Positions 1 through 11,385 of a DNA stretch of 63,911 nucleotides are shown here, in pieces; within the stretch, counting starts at the first letter, position 1; each line of letters opens with the position of its first letter. The stretch is from Spirogloea muscicola. Taxonomy: Eukaryota; Streptophyta; Zygnematophyceae; Spirogloeales; Spirogloeaceae. A program made the position numbers and the translations under genes. Below the pieces are notes generated by a model, which saw only the letters and a program-made list of their open reading frames with translations, had not been told where the DNA came from and ran no database searches. The stretch spans positions 987,173 to 1,051,083 of the forward strand of contig WELB01000018.1 in the NCBI GenBank assembly GCA_009602725.1, in the 5' to 3' direction.

Positions 1-272
1 TGCCGGCGGTGGCCGCCAGCCCGCCGTGGCGCCGCTGCGCGCAGCGTCCGTGACCTCCGCGCGGTGGCTGTCATCCGCGCGGCTCGCGCCGAGCCGAGCC
101 GGTGGCGGCGGCGGCGGCCCAAGGCAGCCGGTGGTGTCCACACCTAGCCTCGCAGCCGCAGGCGCGCCCCCGGCAAGCTGCGAGAAGGACGAGCCTCCTG
201 CGGCGCCACCGGCCGATTGCCGCGTCCGCAGGTCCGTGTCCTCTGGGACTCCTGGCTCCTGCGTGCACTGGT

Positions 273-2874
273 ATGCGTGCCAGCAGCGGCCTTGCCGCGG
301 CCACGAGCTCGTGGTGAGTGCTCACGTCGAGCATCGGGATCTGACAAGGAGCCATATTGAGGCGCGCAGGTACGCCGTCGTGGGAGCGGGCTTCGCCGGT
401 GTGGCCATTGCCTGGCACCTTCTCCAGGCATGCTTCGCCCACCACGAACCTTAAACCCAGGCATTAGCCGCACGTTGCATCTCCTGAGTGTGCAGCGCAT
501 GACGTGTGCTTCAACGTCCGCGTGATTGTGTACATCACACTCTCGTGCAGCTCACCACGGCTTCAGCGCCCGTGGCGGTTGAGTTGATCGATCGCCTGGG
601 CGTCGGAGCCGGAGCTTCTGGCATTTCTGGAGGCCTCCTGCACCCGTTCTCACCGCGAGGTGCTACCTACTGTTGCCTCTGCTCGAAGGCAGATTCTCTC
701 GGAGCTTGCTCATTGTCATCGCTCATGGTGCGCTACCAGAGCTGCAGACCATAGTACTTAAGCATTGCAACCAAACAGCTTGACTGTGACTGTGACAGTG
801 GCTGTGTGTGTGTCATTGGGATCTCTGGGGTTATTGTGTGCCCAAACTATCACTGCTGCGTGCGAGCCACTGCTGAGGACCCATTACTCCCGCGCATCCT
901 ATAAACATCATCAGGCAAGCTCCTCTGGAAGGGCCAGGAGTGCTGGAGGGCTGCCCTGCGGCTGGTGGAGGCTGCTGAGACGGCTGCGCAGAGCAACAGC
1001 TCCTTTGCTGATTGCAAGCAACCCATTGTTCTGCGAAGGTACTGTCATGGGTGGCTGCTGTGATTTGCCACCTGTGACTTCTGTCTCATGCACAGTGATG
1101 CATTCTGTCAGCAGCTGTATCCAACATGATCCTCCCATGATACAGCTGCTTGGTTTTGCAATGTTCCTTTGAGCTTGCAGGGGTCTACTCCGGCTGGCGA
1201 CAGAGGATAAGCACTCGAGCGACTTCAGAAAGGTACAGAGGTCTAGGTAAGCTAAGCTTGCGTGATTAACGATTGACCACCTTTTGTTGCTATCCTGGCA
1301 TGCTCCACCTGGTCTCTGACTCGGGAAGGTTGCACCGCAATCACCAAGTATTGGCTGAGAGCCTGATGCTTCCTCGGTCCTTGGTGGAGTGGCAGAATGC
1401 AAAGGCTGCAAGTGATGGGGATCTTGCAAGAGCAGTAGATGGCAGTGACGCCTTCTGCATCACAAGTACCACGGCAAGGCTGCTAGTGCCTGGCCTGAAT
1501 ATACCTGATGATGCTGCTGCACTCTACCTGCCAGCCGGTCTGACCATCCATCCCAGGCGTTACCTTGAGGTGAAGATGCGCCACAAGGGCACAATGATTT
1601 GTGCTCGGCTGACTCATCAGCAGGTTCAAAGTTATGCACTCATGCAGTCGTCTGTCAAGATGACCTGGACTGGCTAGTCTGCCAACCTGATTAATCTGGA
1701 TGCTTCGTCCACCCTTCTGCCATTCCAGGCCCTATGGCACAGCTGCAGATGCTGTGCCCACAGTGCGAGCGAAAGTGCCTGCCCTGGCACCTCCGCAACT
1801 TTTAGGCAGTTGGAGATTGGATCTCTGGCGGATCTCCCATTGGGTGAGTTTGCTTCGTGCGCCAATGACCAGTTTATGACACCTCCTTCACATATGCAGC
1901 ATCCAATCACTAGTGGAGTTCGGCTCAGTGCTTCTCCTGCTTGCTTGCCTGTGAACCTTTTTGATGGATTGCTCAATGTCGTGAAGAAGAGAAGCACGAA
2001 GGTGAACATAAAAGGCTGCTACTTTGTACGTTGTTACTAATTCATGGACATCCGTGACACCTGCTCGTTTGTTGGCAGGCCACTATGAGGCTGCTGTCAT
2101 CTGTCTAGGTGCAGCAGTGGCAACCTTACCTGAATTCAAGGACTGCTTACCCCTCATCATGTGTCGAGGAAAGATTCTTGAACTTCAAGCTAGCTGCACC
2201 AGGTGTCTCTCACTTCAGCTCGCTGCTGTGAAAGTTCATGTGCTCAAATGCATAGAGGGATAGAAAGCTGCTGCTCAGTCTGTGCTGCAATGCTGACATG
2301 CATGACATACAGGCGAAAGTAATTGTTGGTGAGGAATGGGCAGATGCACCACCAGCACTCATGCCCTTGTGACCTTTACATTGTCAGCCGTGAAAGTTAC
2401 CCCCCCGACGCACCCAGTCTGCTGGGAAGCACTTGGCTGGCACACCAAGGAAATGGAGAAATGCTGTTAGGCGCCACCAAGGAGTATGGAGATGACAATA
2501 CCAGCTCATCTGTCGGTCCAGCGGAAGCACAACAGGCAACGGATGAGCTACTTGGGAGATTCTCAAAAATATATCCACAAATCTTGAATTGCAGCATAGC
2601 TGCGGTGAGAGCCGGTGTCAGGGCACTGCCACCAAGGACTGCCTTTGGGTCTCTGCCGATAGCTGGCAAGCTGAGGTGGCCTCATCAGCCTAGCCTGGCA
2701 GCAACCGAGGCACGGGTAGAGGCCAAACCCTCCCTTTGGCTAGCTGGCGGCCTTGGATCTCGTGGCCTTATCTACCATGCCTGGCTTGCAAAGAGCATTG
2801 CGAATGCAATTGTCAATGATAGTGAGAACCTCCTTCCCATAGAGCTTTGCAGCTGGGATAGAGGCAAGCTATGA
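273..2874 (+). CDS. FAD-dependent oxidoreductase (DAO-fold family), nine exons
   Basis: Model: 273-313, 370-427, 551-659, 915-1038, 1181-1232, 1396-1569, 1729-1843, 2079-2202, 2388-2874; the joins keep frame and give 427 residues. Seen: the dinucleotide-binding motif VVGAGFAG just after the N-terminus, then GASGISGGLLHPFSP, KLLWKGQECW, LTIHPRRYLE, ICLGAAV and the C-terminal block GGLGSRGLIYHAWL. These match, in order, the plant plastid FAD oxidoreductase family related to the MnmC C-terminal domain; length is also typical. The exact substrate of that family is not established. The ATG at 273 is the first good in-frame start and gives only a short leader (MRASSGLAAATSS); the frame is open further upstream, so a longer transit peptide starting outside the window is possible. 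The exon 2 donor at 428 appears to be GC rather than GT. The exon 6 acceptor is the least certain join. Confidence 0.85.
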
Positions 2875-4430
2875 CGTCTACTTGCTCTTTAAAAACAATT
2901 CTGAAGTAGCTATGGACACTGCCTGTGGGGAGCCTTCTCTGTCCATTGGCCTCCACTACGCAACGTGGTGGCCGACCACTCTGCTATGCAGAGGTCGTGA
3001 AGGCTTTGCTTGCAGTGAGTGGTTGGCTTGCATCACGTCCATGGCGTGCCGGAATTATCACTTGGAGGTGGCCGCTGTGAGGATGTGTGCACTCCGTTTA
3101 AACACAGCAAGTGCGGCCTCACATCTTAGCCGACCTGCTTCACTACCACAGAGTCTTGGTTGAATGCTAGGCCTCCTCATCTGATGGAGGACCCTTGCTT
3201 GCCTTGCTAGCTTACTTACATGTCGGGAGCAAGTTAGACTAGTTGATCAATTAGCACAATCAATGCCACACTGCCACACCATTGCAGCTTACTGCTTACC
3301 GGAAGTGTTGACATTGAGCAGTGAAATCACACTGTGTACGTGGGCACAGATAAATGTGCAGATTGTGCCAATGTATTGCTATGGAGCTGCTCGCGTCAAT
3401 GTACTTCTACCATTACGACCTGCTGCTGCAGACTTGTTCGGGCAGGACGGCATATTTACTTACAGTTTTGCTCGAGTGTGGGTTAGAAGGTCACGTGCTT
3501 CGCGGTGGTGTGACTAACCTGGACGCCAACTTGTAGTACTCTGTGGGCAGCGGACGGTGGCTGACAAGTGCAACCCTTTCAGACCCAGGACGATTGGGCC
3601 GTTGGGCCTATATCTTGAGATTAACCAACAGGGGGGGGTCAATTAAGACATCTAGTTGAAGGCTTATCCAGAATGGAGTGGTGGGCTATTCCAAAGGGGG
3701 CGAGGGCTGTGAAAGGCCAACTCCAAATTTGAGAAAGAAAATAGTGTGTACTATAGCTGGACTGTCAATGCCGCAGCAAAAGCTTGACAGATTCATGGAT
3801 ACTAGACGCCTCGAGAGGTTGACAATCATTGGGCTGTCAATGCAGGCCGAGCAACGGCTCGACGGGATGGCTGGAGACCAGGCACCTCACTAGGCTGTCG
3901 GCCAGGACTGTTGACCGCTTCCTCGGCCTGAATATGGCGCTTCAAAATTGTGTTATGAAAAACCGTGGTGCTGCGGCAACGACGATGGAGGGGACAGGGG
4001 GGGGAGACCACCCTAAGTGGTACCGGCAGTGGTTGTTGAATTACCCGTAGACATCAGACTGCTCGCACTAGCCCCTTATAGACCGTCAGGGCCACTGAAG
4101 ATCGTCGTGGGAGATATCGGTTGGTCAACGATGGCAGACCAATGGTGAAGACTCCCGATGGCGTTGACAGTATATAAACGGATCGTCTACTGGAGACCGT
4201 CGGTGCCTAATATATCATGAGGGCCAGGGTCCCCGCCCAAAAGGCCGACAGCTGGGAAAAGCCAGGCAGAGCAAGGGGATAGAGAATGGTCGAAGGGGCC
4301 GATATCGCTAAGCACTCAAGATGGCAAGTGGCATGCCGGATGGCCGCTCGACAACCTCTAATTTAGCAGCCGCAAGTCGGGAACTAGTAGCCAAGAAAAG
4401 AGTCATCCCACTTATAGCCTAAATCGGCAG
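2875..4430. other. 3' flank of the FAD oxidoreductase gene and unassigned spacer
   Basis: No convincing gene. The first 600 bases are probably 3' UTR and downstream flank. From about 3540 the sequence changes character. A stretch near 3697-3740 (GGGGGCGAGGGCTGTGAAAG) recurs at about 4957 and, inverted, near 7080-7110, so old repeat remnants begin here. A TATA-like TATATAAA lies near 4172, with no open frame that I can tie to it. Confidence 0.4.
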
Positions 4431-4700
4431 CTAGGGCACGGGCAGCACGCCGACACGGGCCACAAGAGCTTTCATAAAGGTGCAAAGACACTCAGTACAG
4501 CAGGAGAAACAGAGAAAATAGATACGCTCTAGCCGACAAACCGTCTTGGCCCGCAGCTCCGGGCTCGGCGTGGTCTTTATGGGCTGCCCCGCAGCAGCCA
4601 CTGCCTCAGCAGCTGGCTCTGTAGCAGCCGCTGCCTCAGCAGCCGACCGCTCTACCTCCCGAGGAGAGGTAGGCCGCGCACTGGACGCGTGCGACTCCAT
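4431..4700 (-). pseudogene. gag: gag N-terminal fragment
   Basis: Starts with MESHASSARP, matching MTSRTTSAPP at 23602, MTSHTSSARS at 29227 and MESRNSSVRP at 6611. A low-complexity Ala/Glu-rich run follows, then similarity stops. No capsid domain or zinc knuckle remains. I infer this is the amino end of a chromovirus gag cut by a later rearrangement. Confidence 0.5.
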
Positions 4701-5790
4701 GCTTTCCGAAGAACACTGAGTGATCACTATAGACTCGGCAGTCAGCATATCACATACTCCATACTGCAAGACAGGACATCGCAAGACTGGTGCACCAGCG
4801 AGCGACTAAGCAAGGCAGCGCGCTGAGCCCTAAATCCAAAGAGCAGGCAGGCAGACGGCCGCAGATATGACCAAGACCGAGGCACACGATTGATGCTGGC
4901 CACACGACTGCCCTTTACCACACAAAGGCTGCAGGCGTCAAAAGAAGTGGCACTCCCAATGGGGGCAAGGGCTGCGAAAAGCCAGCCCAAAAAAAAATCA
5001 CAAAGGTTCAGAGGGGCCTAAGAGCGGTGAGCAGCTACAAAGGGGCCTGAGGATGCAATGGTAAAACAGGGGGAGGATGGATCACTCAACAAGTACGAGT
5101 GAGGAGCCTCAGATCCGACAGACTAGCTGCCGGGAAGCTGTCACCCTGACGGAAGCCAGAGCCCGCAGCGAGAGCACGGCCAGCTCGCAGATGCAGAGCG
5201 TGGGCCATGGACCGCTGCAGGGATACAGAGAGGCGCATCCGATATACCTGAGCCCACGAGCCCGCGGCGTTGAAGTCGGCTGGCTCGCCGCGTCTGCGGG
5301 ACACAGCCCGCCGCGCAAGCCTAGCCAATAGGTCAAGCCACTGGGACCCAAGAGCCCCGTGCACGTCCACCGCCAAGGGGACGAACTCGTCGGCAGGTGG
5401 GTGATCGGAGTGCTTGGCCGCCTTGCAGCGAGCGGCCTTCGAGGCAGCGTGGCCGGCCCGCGAGGCAGAGAGCCCCAGGTTGGAGCGGTCGACCACATCG
5501 GTGGTGACTACATCGGCTATGATCCGCGCGCTACCGTCGCGCTATCAAAAGGTGATTTAGCAGCAGGTCGTCCTCCTCAAAAGATCAGGCAGTCGATGAT
5601 CGGGGTTGGTTGCTGCTGACTCACGGGGCAAAGATGACTCAGCACCCGGCGCTTCTGCTGAGCAGGCTCGCGGACCTACGTCTGGCAAGACCTATATCAC
5701 AACAGAAAAAGTCAAGCCAGCACATCAGGAAGATCCTTGCATCATCAGCAGCAAGTACAGAAAAAGTACAAGCGCGATAGAAGCAAGACC

Positions 5791-5803
5791 GCCTCTGATA
5801 CCA
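5791..5803 (-). other. Primer-binding site, initiator tRNA-Met type
   Basis: On the minus strand TGGTATCAGAGGC lies two bases after the LTR end. It matches the initiator-methionine-tRNA 3' end used as primer by many plant LTR retrotransposons, and it marks the adjacent LTR as a 5' LTR of a minus-strand element. Confidence 0.7.
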
Positions 5804-5805
5804 AA

Positions 5806-6393
5806 TGTAAGGAACTTCGCCCTTACACACGCAATTAGGGTGAGTCGTCCTTGTTATGTTCGGCTGTAGGGGTCTCGGAGCGAGTCCCACTACACGGTGA
5901 AGCACGAGAGAATAGGCGCAGCGGCAGACAGGCCCTGTGGCCCCGCCGTCCGGCGGCGATGTCACCTCCTGGGCGCAAGTCAGCGGCTGTTCCCTAAGGG
6001 GCGCAGCCACGGACTCCCCGCAGCAAGCCTTGCAGCAGGCTGCAGCGGCGGCTGCGGTGACAAGCAGCAGCAAGGCTTCTCTCGAACCCACAGGTCCAAT
6101 TTAATGGCGGGTCTCAGCCCAAGGCTCGTAGTGCTTCCCCCGTGCCCCACCCCCTCCTCAGAGTGAGCGGGTCGCCCAGGGCTTGCCTTGCGGCGGCCAA
6201 AGGTCCTCCCTTGGACGGGTGGGTTCTTGCGAGGGGTAGTTTAAGACGGGCGGGGCTCGCTGCACCTGGGTGGGCCACTTGCCTGGCAAGCCGCCCGCCC
6301 GCCAGCTGGACGGGCCCACTTGTCTGTCAGACGGCGAGCGGTCATGTAACGCTAACAGCACCGTGTGGCTTAAGTAAACGGCTGGATCATACA
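5806..6393 (-). repeat. Family A LTR (5' LTR of the truncated minus-strand element)
   Basis: Bounded by TG...CA in the plus reading (TGTAAGGAAC ... ATCATACA). It contains the CCCTTA...TTAGGG terminal hairpin, the GC-rich hairpin, and the core that reads CTTCCGCTGCGC or a close variant in the sense direction. It is 588 bp, with a primer site directly adjacent. Confidence 0.7.
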
Positions 6394-6610
6394 ACGGCAT
6401 CGATTGCCAGATTCACCTTGACATGCTTACGACGTTTTCTCTGCAGTTGCTTGTCTGCCATGCTGTTTGGAGGTACGGGTCAGCGCGCTGTCCTGCTTGC
6501 TCGCTTGCTGGTGGTCACCATTGCCGCGGTGTCTTGACAATTCAGTATGTGGCCGTGATATGCTGACCAGTGAAATCTGAATATATCATTCACTGCTTCC
6601 CCTGGAAGGC

Positions 6611-7810
6611 ATGGAGTCCCGAAACTCCAGTGTGCGCCCCCACCTTATCGGCCGGCTGTACAACCGGCTGCAGTGGAGGAATTGGTCAATGAGCTGGAAC
6701 GACGGCTTCCGGCCAAGAGGGCCTGTCGCCGGAGGACTTGCGGCTCAGTCGCACTCCTTACGTACGGCTTCCGGCCAAGAGGGCTGTCGCCGGAGGACTT
6801 GCGGCGAGTCGCATTTCTCACGAGCATCTGGAGGCGGCAATGGGTGTCATGGACCCTGCCTCCCTCGCCCTGCTGGGGGCGATGTGCGAGGAGGTGAACC
6901 CGCTCGGCTGGCTGCTTACCAGCGAGCGACGGCTCAAGAGGGCCAGGGCCAGGTGCATAGACTGCACGGGGCCCACGTGCATGAATTGCACCACGGCCAG
7001 AGCCAGGCGAACACCCTTCGGGGAGCCCCGCTCGGCTGGCTGACTACCAGCGCGCGACGGCTTGAAAGGGCCAGGGCCCTTTCACAGCCCTTGCCCCCAT
7101 TAGGAGAGCCACTTCTCTGGGCCCAGGTGGATGAGTTGCACGGGGCCCAGGTGCATGGGTTGCACCGGGGCCAGAGCCAGGCGAACAATCTTCATGATCG
7201 TGTCGCCCGTTCGCACTCCGGAAGTATCTTGGCCAGATGGAGCGTGGGGACCTCCACGTCTGGCTGGACGTGATCGCGGATTGGTGCGTGGAATGTGTTA
7301 CGGCCGAGGCGGCAAGAGTGAGTCTTGCCGCCGCATATCTCACTGGCGAGCCTCACCAGTGGTGAAACTCCGCAAACAAAAGCTCCACGCCCGACATGTA
7401 CAACACATAGGACATTTTCGCCATTGTGTTCGCCTGGTCCGTATACGCAAGCTGAGGGCTGGCGTGGACCCCATCACGATGGAGGCATTCATGGATTTGG
7501 CTTCGATGGCGGCGCATGGCGTAAGCTTTCATGCTCGCTTTGTCACCCATCGAACGAACGTGCGCTCTCCTGCGAGGCGGGTGTTCCTTCCCACGAAGCT
7601 TTGGTAGCTTGGAAGAAGGCGAGGCCCACTGTGGAGCCGACCTGCAGTGCCGCTGGGGGCTCAAGGAGTGTGGCAAGGAGCCACATGGTTGCTTTCGCTG
7701 CGGCGACTTGCACCATCATATTCGAGAGCAAGGCTCCCGGGCCTTCAACCTTTCGGCCGGCACGTACCTCCGAGAGGAACAAGGGCAAAGACAAGGGCAC
7801 GCTTGAGTAC
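6611..7810 (+). pseudogene. gag: gag pseudogene
   Basis: Begins at an ATG with MESRNSSVRP. It contains the capsid motif read elsewhere as YLTGEPxxWW (here LTGEPHQW then a stop near 7364) and a damaged zinc-knuckle region near 7690-7730 (CFRCGDLHHHIREQ, third and fourth ligands not in register). A tandem duplication of about 135 bp lies between about 6895 and 7200. The frame shifts repeatedly. It ends at gag-like GHAxxYC where a family C LTR fragment begins. Confidence 0.55.
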
Positions 7811-8176
7811 TGTGAAGGACCCAACACCTAAGAGCACACAGTTAGGGGTTAGGTCGTCCTTATTCTTTTCGGCCGCTGGGGTTTGAGACGAACCCCCAGC
7901 ACAACGACGCACCGAGCACACTACGCAGCAAATACCTTAACCCGAGGCGCCGCCGGCAGGCGGCGACTCACCTCTCCGGTACGGGCCAGCAACTCTGTCC
8001 ACAAGGGGAGCAGTCACAGTCTTACTTACAGGAGAGCCGATGGAGATCCGCAGCAACCGGCTGCAGCGTCAGGCTGCAGCAGCAGGCAGCAGATGGGCTG
8101 CGTCAGCAGGCGGCAGCAGGGCTGCGCCTCTCTCTCGCGGGCTCCACTAATTCCGACCGGGGACTACGAGTCTATT
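7811..8176 (-). repeat. Family C LTR fragment
   Basis: Starts TGTGAAGGACCC with the CCTAAG...TTAGGG terminal hairpin, then CGCCGCCGGCAGGCGGCG and the glutamine/leucine-codon-rich CAG/CTG tract typical of these LTRs. It is cut at 8177 by a family A LTR, so only the 3' (U5) half remains. Confidence 0.6.
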
Positions 8177-8742
8177 TGTAGAGAACCTCGCCCTACACAC
8201 GCAGTTAGGGTGAGTCGTCCTTCTTATGTTCGGCTGTAGGTGGTTCAGGGACCAACGCACTACACGGCAAAGCACTCGCGCATAGGCGCAGCGGAAGACA
8301 GGCCCTGTGGCACCGCCGTCCGGCGGCGACTCCACCTCCTGGGCGCGAGCCGGCGGCTGTCCTCCAAGGGGCGCAGCTACGGACTCCCCGCAGCAAGCCC
8401 TGCAGCAGGCTGCGGCGGCGGCTGCAGTAGCAAGGCTGCTCCTAAGCTTCACCGGTCTAAATCAATGTCGGGTCTCAGCCCAAGGCTCGTACTGCTTCCC
8501 CCGTGCCACCCCCACTCCAGGGGTGTGAGCGGGTCGCCCCGTGGCCTGCCTTGCGGCGGGCCAAAGATCCCCCTTTGAACGGGTGGATCCTAGCGAGGGG
8601 TATTTCTGGACGGGCGGGGACCGCACGTGGGCGGGCCACTTGCCCGGCCAGCCAGCCCGCCACCCGGCGGGCCACTTGCTGTCAAGTCGGTCCTGTAACG
8701 TAACAGCACCGTGTGGCTTGACCAGACCGGATCGCTACTTAC
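8177..8742 (-). repeat. Family A LTR, nearly complete
   Basis: Starts TGTAGAGAACC with hairpin CCCTA-CACACGCAGT-TAGGG at 8191-8210 and GC hairpin at 8311-8330. Its far end has diverged (GTGGCTTGACCAGACCGG in place of the usual GGCTGGTTCATTACA), so 8742 is approximate. Inserted between the gag and protease regions of the surrounding plus-strand element. Confidence 0.65.
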
Positions 8743-10887
8743 CTTAATTTGCAATGTACAACGTGGCGCACGGCGCTTTGTCCTTCGCAAGAAGCTTCCC
8801 TGTGCACCGCCGCTGGCGGCAGGGGCTTCCATTCTGCTGTCCGCCATGCAGATGAAGTGATTGATTCACAAAAACACTGTGCAGATGGCGTTTCTTGTAA
8901 TTGTGGCCTTAGGTGATGAGTCTAAGCCTGACTTGTGTGTGAACGCTGCGAATTCACGTGGCGGGGGGCTTTAAGCTGCTGGAAGAGTTTGCGGATGTGT
9001 TTCCCGACACTCTTTCGAACGGTCTACCTCCTCATCGAAGTGAGGCTCATAATTCCATTGGAGCCAGGCGCCAACCCGCCTTACCGTCTCATGTACCGGC
9101 TGAGCCCTCTCGAATTCAGAGCAATGCAAAACCAGGTCGAGGATCTGCTGGCGAAGCGCTACATCGAGCCATCTCAGTCGCCGTACGAAGCACCTATTCT
9201 CTTTGTTAAACAGAAGGATGGCACACTACGGATGTGCATTGACTACCGGGCTTTGATCAAGCTCACTATCAAGAACCGATACCCATTGCCTCGGACAGAT
9301 GATCTGTTCGATTGGCTTGCAGTGGCCACTGTGTTTAGCTCCCTGGACCTGGCAAGTGGGTATCACCAGATCTGAGTCACGCCTGCGGATGCTCAAAAGT
9401 CGGCGTTCCGTACGTCGCTTGGACAGTTTCACTTCGAGGTGCTGAGCTTTGGCTTGACCAATGCACCGGCTACATTCCAGGCTGTGATGACGAGGGTCTT
9501 TGGTCCCTGCTCTATGATTTTGACATGGTGTACTTGGACGACATACTGGTGTTCAGCAAAACGCCGGAGGATCAAGTCAGGCACCTGCGTCGAGTGCTGC
9601 AGTTGCTGCGTGATAATCAATTGTATGCCAAGAGGTCCAAGTGCGCGTTCTACCAGCCAGAGCTGACATACCTTGGGCATGTCGTGGGCAAAGACGGCAT
9701 ACGTGTAGACCCCTGGAAGACTTCGGTCGTACAGGATTGGCCTGTGCCATAGACTGTACCTCAATTGCGCTCCTTTCTTAAAGTCGCAATTACTTCCGTA
9801 ACTTCCTACAAGGCCTCAGGAACTTGGCACTTCCTCTTACGAAGCTGACTCGTAAGAACTTACCTTGGGATTGGTCGTCCAAATGCCAGAGGCATTTGAG
9901 GGTATACAGCAGGCGCTGACATCTCCACCTGTGCTGGCGTTTCCTCGTAAAGGAGTGCCATATGAGCTCATCTGCGATACCCCTTTGACCGGCATTGGTG
10001 CCGTGCTCTTGCCAGAGAGAAACACCCGTTAGCGTTTGAGAGTCGCCTGCTAATCCCTGCAGATCGAAATTACACTACGGGCGAGCAATAATTGCTGGCT
10101 GTGGTGCACGCCTTACGTGTCTGGCGTTGCTACCTGGAAGGTGTGGAAATTATGGTCGTCACGGATCATTGCCCGTTGACAAATTGTAACACTCGTAAAC
10201 ACCTAAACCCCAAACCCTAAAGCAGACTTTTACTAGGCGTCAAGCTCGATGGGCTGAGTGCATGGAACATTCCAGCTTCTAGTGGATTTATCGCCCTGGA
10301 CGGCTCATGTTGCGGACTCTGTGAGTCGCCACATTGGCGGCGCTGATGCGTTAACTACCTTGACTGCTTCTGGAGTGCGGGCTGCAGAACTGCGTCCGAC
10401 TCGTCAAGCTTCTCGGCAACCGACGGCTGACCTCTCTGAGCTCTAAGTCCGTATCCGTGAAGGGTATGGCAAAGACCCATGGTTTGCTGAGGCCGCCAAC
10501 ATAAGCACCCTCACTGATGACAAAACTTCTGGTGGCAAGGCGACGCTATTGTGGTCAGTCCAGGACTGCAATGCCTTGCGCACTGACATAGAGCAGGAGC
10601 TGCATGATACGCATTACAGTGGTCACCTGGGAATGAGCAAATTCAAACAGGCTGTGCGACGCAAACAGGCTGTGCGACGCCTCTTTTGGTGGAAGGGATT
10701 TTCAACCAAGGTGCGCGCTTTTGTGGCAAGCTGTGCCACATGCCAGCGTAGGAAGGCATTATCAGACAAGCCTGCCGGATTACTTCAACCCTTGCAGATT
10801 TCGCAGCGGAATTGGTCTGATGTAAGTTGTTTGTCATACAATTGCCTAAGACGAGGAGCGCTTATGATGCCATTGATGGTCATTGTC
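8743..10887 (+). pseudogene. pol: pol pseudogene: protease tail, RT, RNase H, integrase N-terminus
   Basis: [37 protein letters not shown] and [12 protein letters not shown] are in one frame from 8935, but the next codon, normally Arg, is a stop (9373-9375). The catalytic YLDD follows at about 9531 in another frame. RNase H and the HHCC zinc-binding part of integrase continue to about 10840 with more frameshifts. A telomere-like tract interrupts RNase H at 10203. Integrase is cut before its catalytic core by a family B LTR fragment. Confidence 0.7.
10203..10221. repeat. Interstitial telomere-like repeat in RNase H
   Basis: CTAAACCCCAAACCCTAAA, two to three units of the plant/green-algal CCCTAAA repeat, lies where the other copies read directly from the VVTDHCPLTY region to RQARW. 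The local sequence is about 26 bases longer than in homologous copies, consistent with a small insertion at a repaired break. Confidence 0.5.
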
Positions 10888-11383
10888 GCGTCGCCCCTGT
10901 GCCGCCCAACGGGCGTCGCTTCGTCTCCCCTTTGTCCGGCCCTCCCCTCCTGGCGAGGGCCCTGGGGGCAACCCTCGTCACACCCTCAGGAGAGGGATGG
11001 CAGTAGAACCGCTATAAGTATTAGGCCTTGGTCAGACTCTGGAGTCCGACCAACGCCCGAGAGAGACACAGCCCTGCTGCTGCCTATCCAGCCCCGCTGC
11101 TGCCTGCTGCTGCCGCCGCCGCCACAGCTCTGCTGCTGCCGCCTGCTGCCAGCCCGTCGCCGCAGCTCATCGCTGCGGGCCCCGCCGGCTCTCAGTAAGT
11201 CTATTGGTAGAGTCACCGCCCTAGGGCGGTGCCTCAGGGTAAGACTTCCGCTGCGCTCTTTGCGCGTACGTGCGATGGCGTTCTCTTGTATGAGGGTTGT
11301 TTTCTAAACACCCTATGTTCGAATCCAAACCAGGACATTCTGACCCTAACTGTGTGATTAGGGACAGGGATGTTATAGGTTCA
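10888..11383 (+). repeat. Family B LTR fragment (3' part)
   Basis: Plus-oriented U3 end, R and U5: GC hairpin ACCGCCCTAGGGCGGT near 11215-11232, CTTCCGCTGCGC, and terminal hairpin CCCTAACTGTGTGATTAGGG near 11344-11363. It ends GGGATGTTATA where the canonical ending would be TACA. The 5' part is missing. Two oppositely oriented elements meet at it. Confidence 0.6.
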
Positions 11384-11385
11384 TT

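Larger units (their letters stand above)
4431..6393 (-). mobile_element. Truncated chromovirus: LTR, primer site, leader and gag start
   Basis: Reading on the minus strand: family A LTR (6393 to 5806), primer-binding site, a long leader, then the first part of gag beginning at the ATG near 4700 (MESHASSARPTSPRE). The gag start and leader resemble those of the copies starting at 23602 and 29227. Everything downstream of the gag N-terminus is missing; the break is near 4430. The leader contains an extra block (about 4990-5600) not seen in the other copies. Confidence 0.6.
6394..10887 (+). mobile_element. Decayed plus-strand chromovirus with gag, RT, RNase H and partial integrase
   Basis: A plus-strand leader (about 6420-6610) resembles the inverted leaders at 29.3 and 23.7 kb. 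Gag follows, then a family C LTR fragment and a family A LTR inserted between gag and protease, then a protease tail, RT, RNase H and the start of integrase. It ends where a family B LTR fragment begins near 10888. Its own LTRs are gone. Many stops and frameshifts; certainly inactive. Confidence 0.65.

Noticed and set aside
26-454. Single long ORF at the window start as the oxidoreductase N-terminus
   Set aside because: It begins at GTG and its frame does not fit the exon 1 donor at 314. Splicing 313 to 370 in another frame with ATG 273 keeps the nucleotide-binding motif in frame.
11215-11232. Hairpin ACCGCCCTAGGGCGGT as a bacterial-type terminator
   Set aside because: No T-run follows, the setting is a eukaryotic LTR, and all LTR families keep it at the same place.
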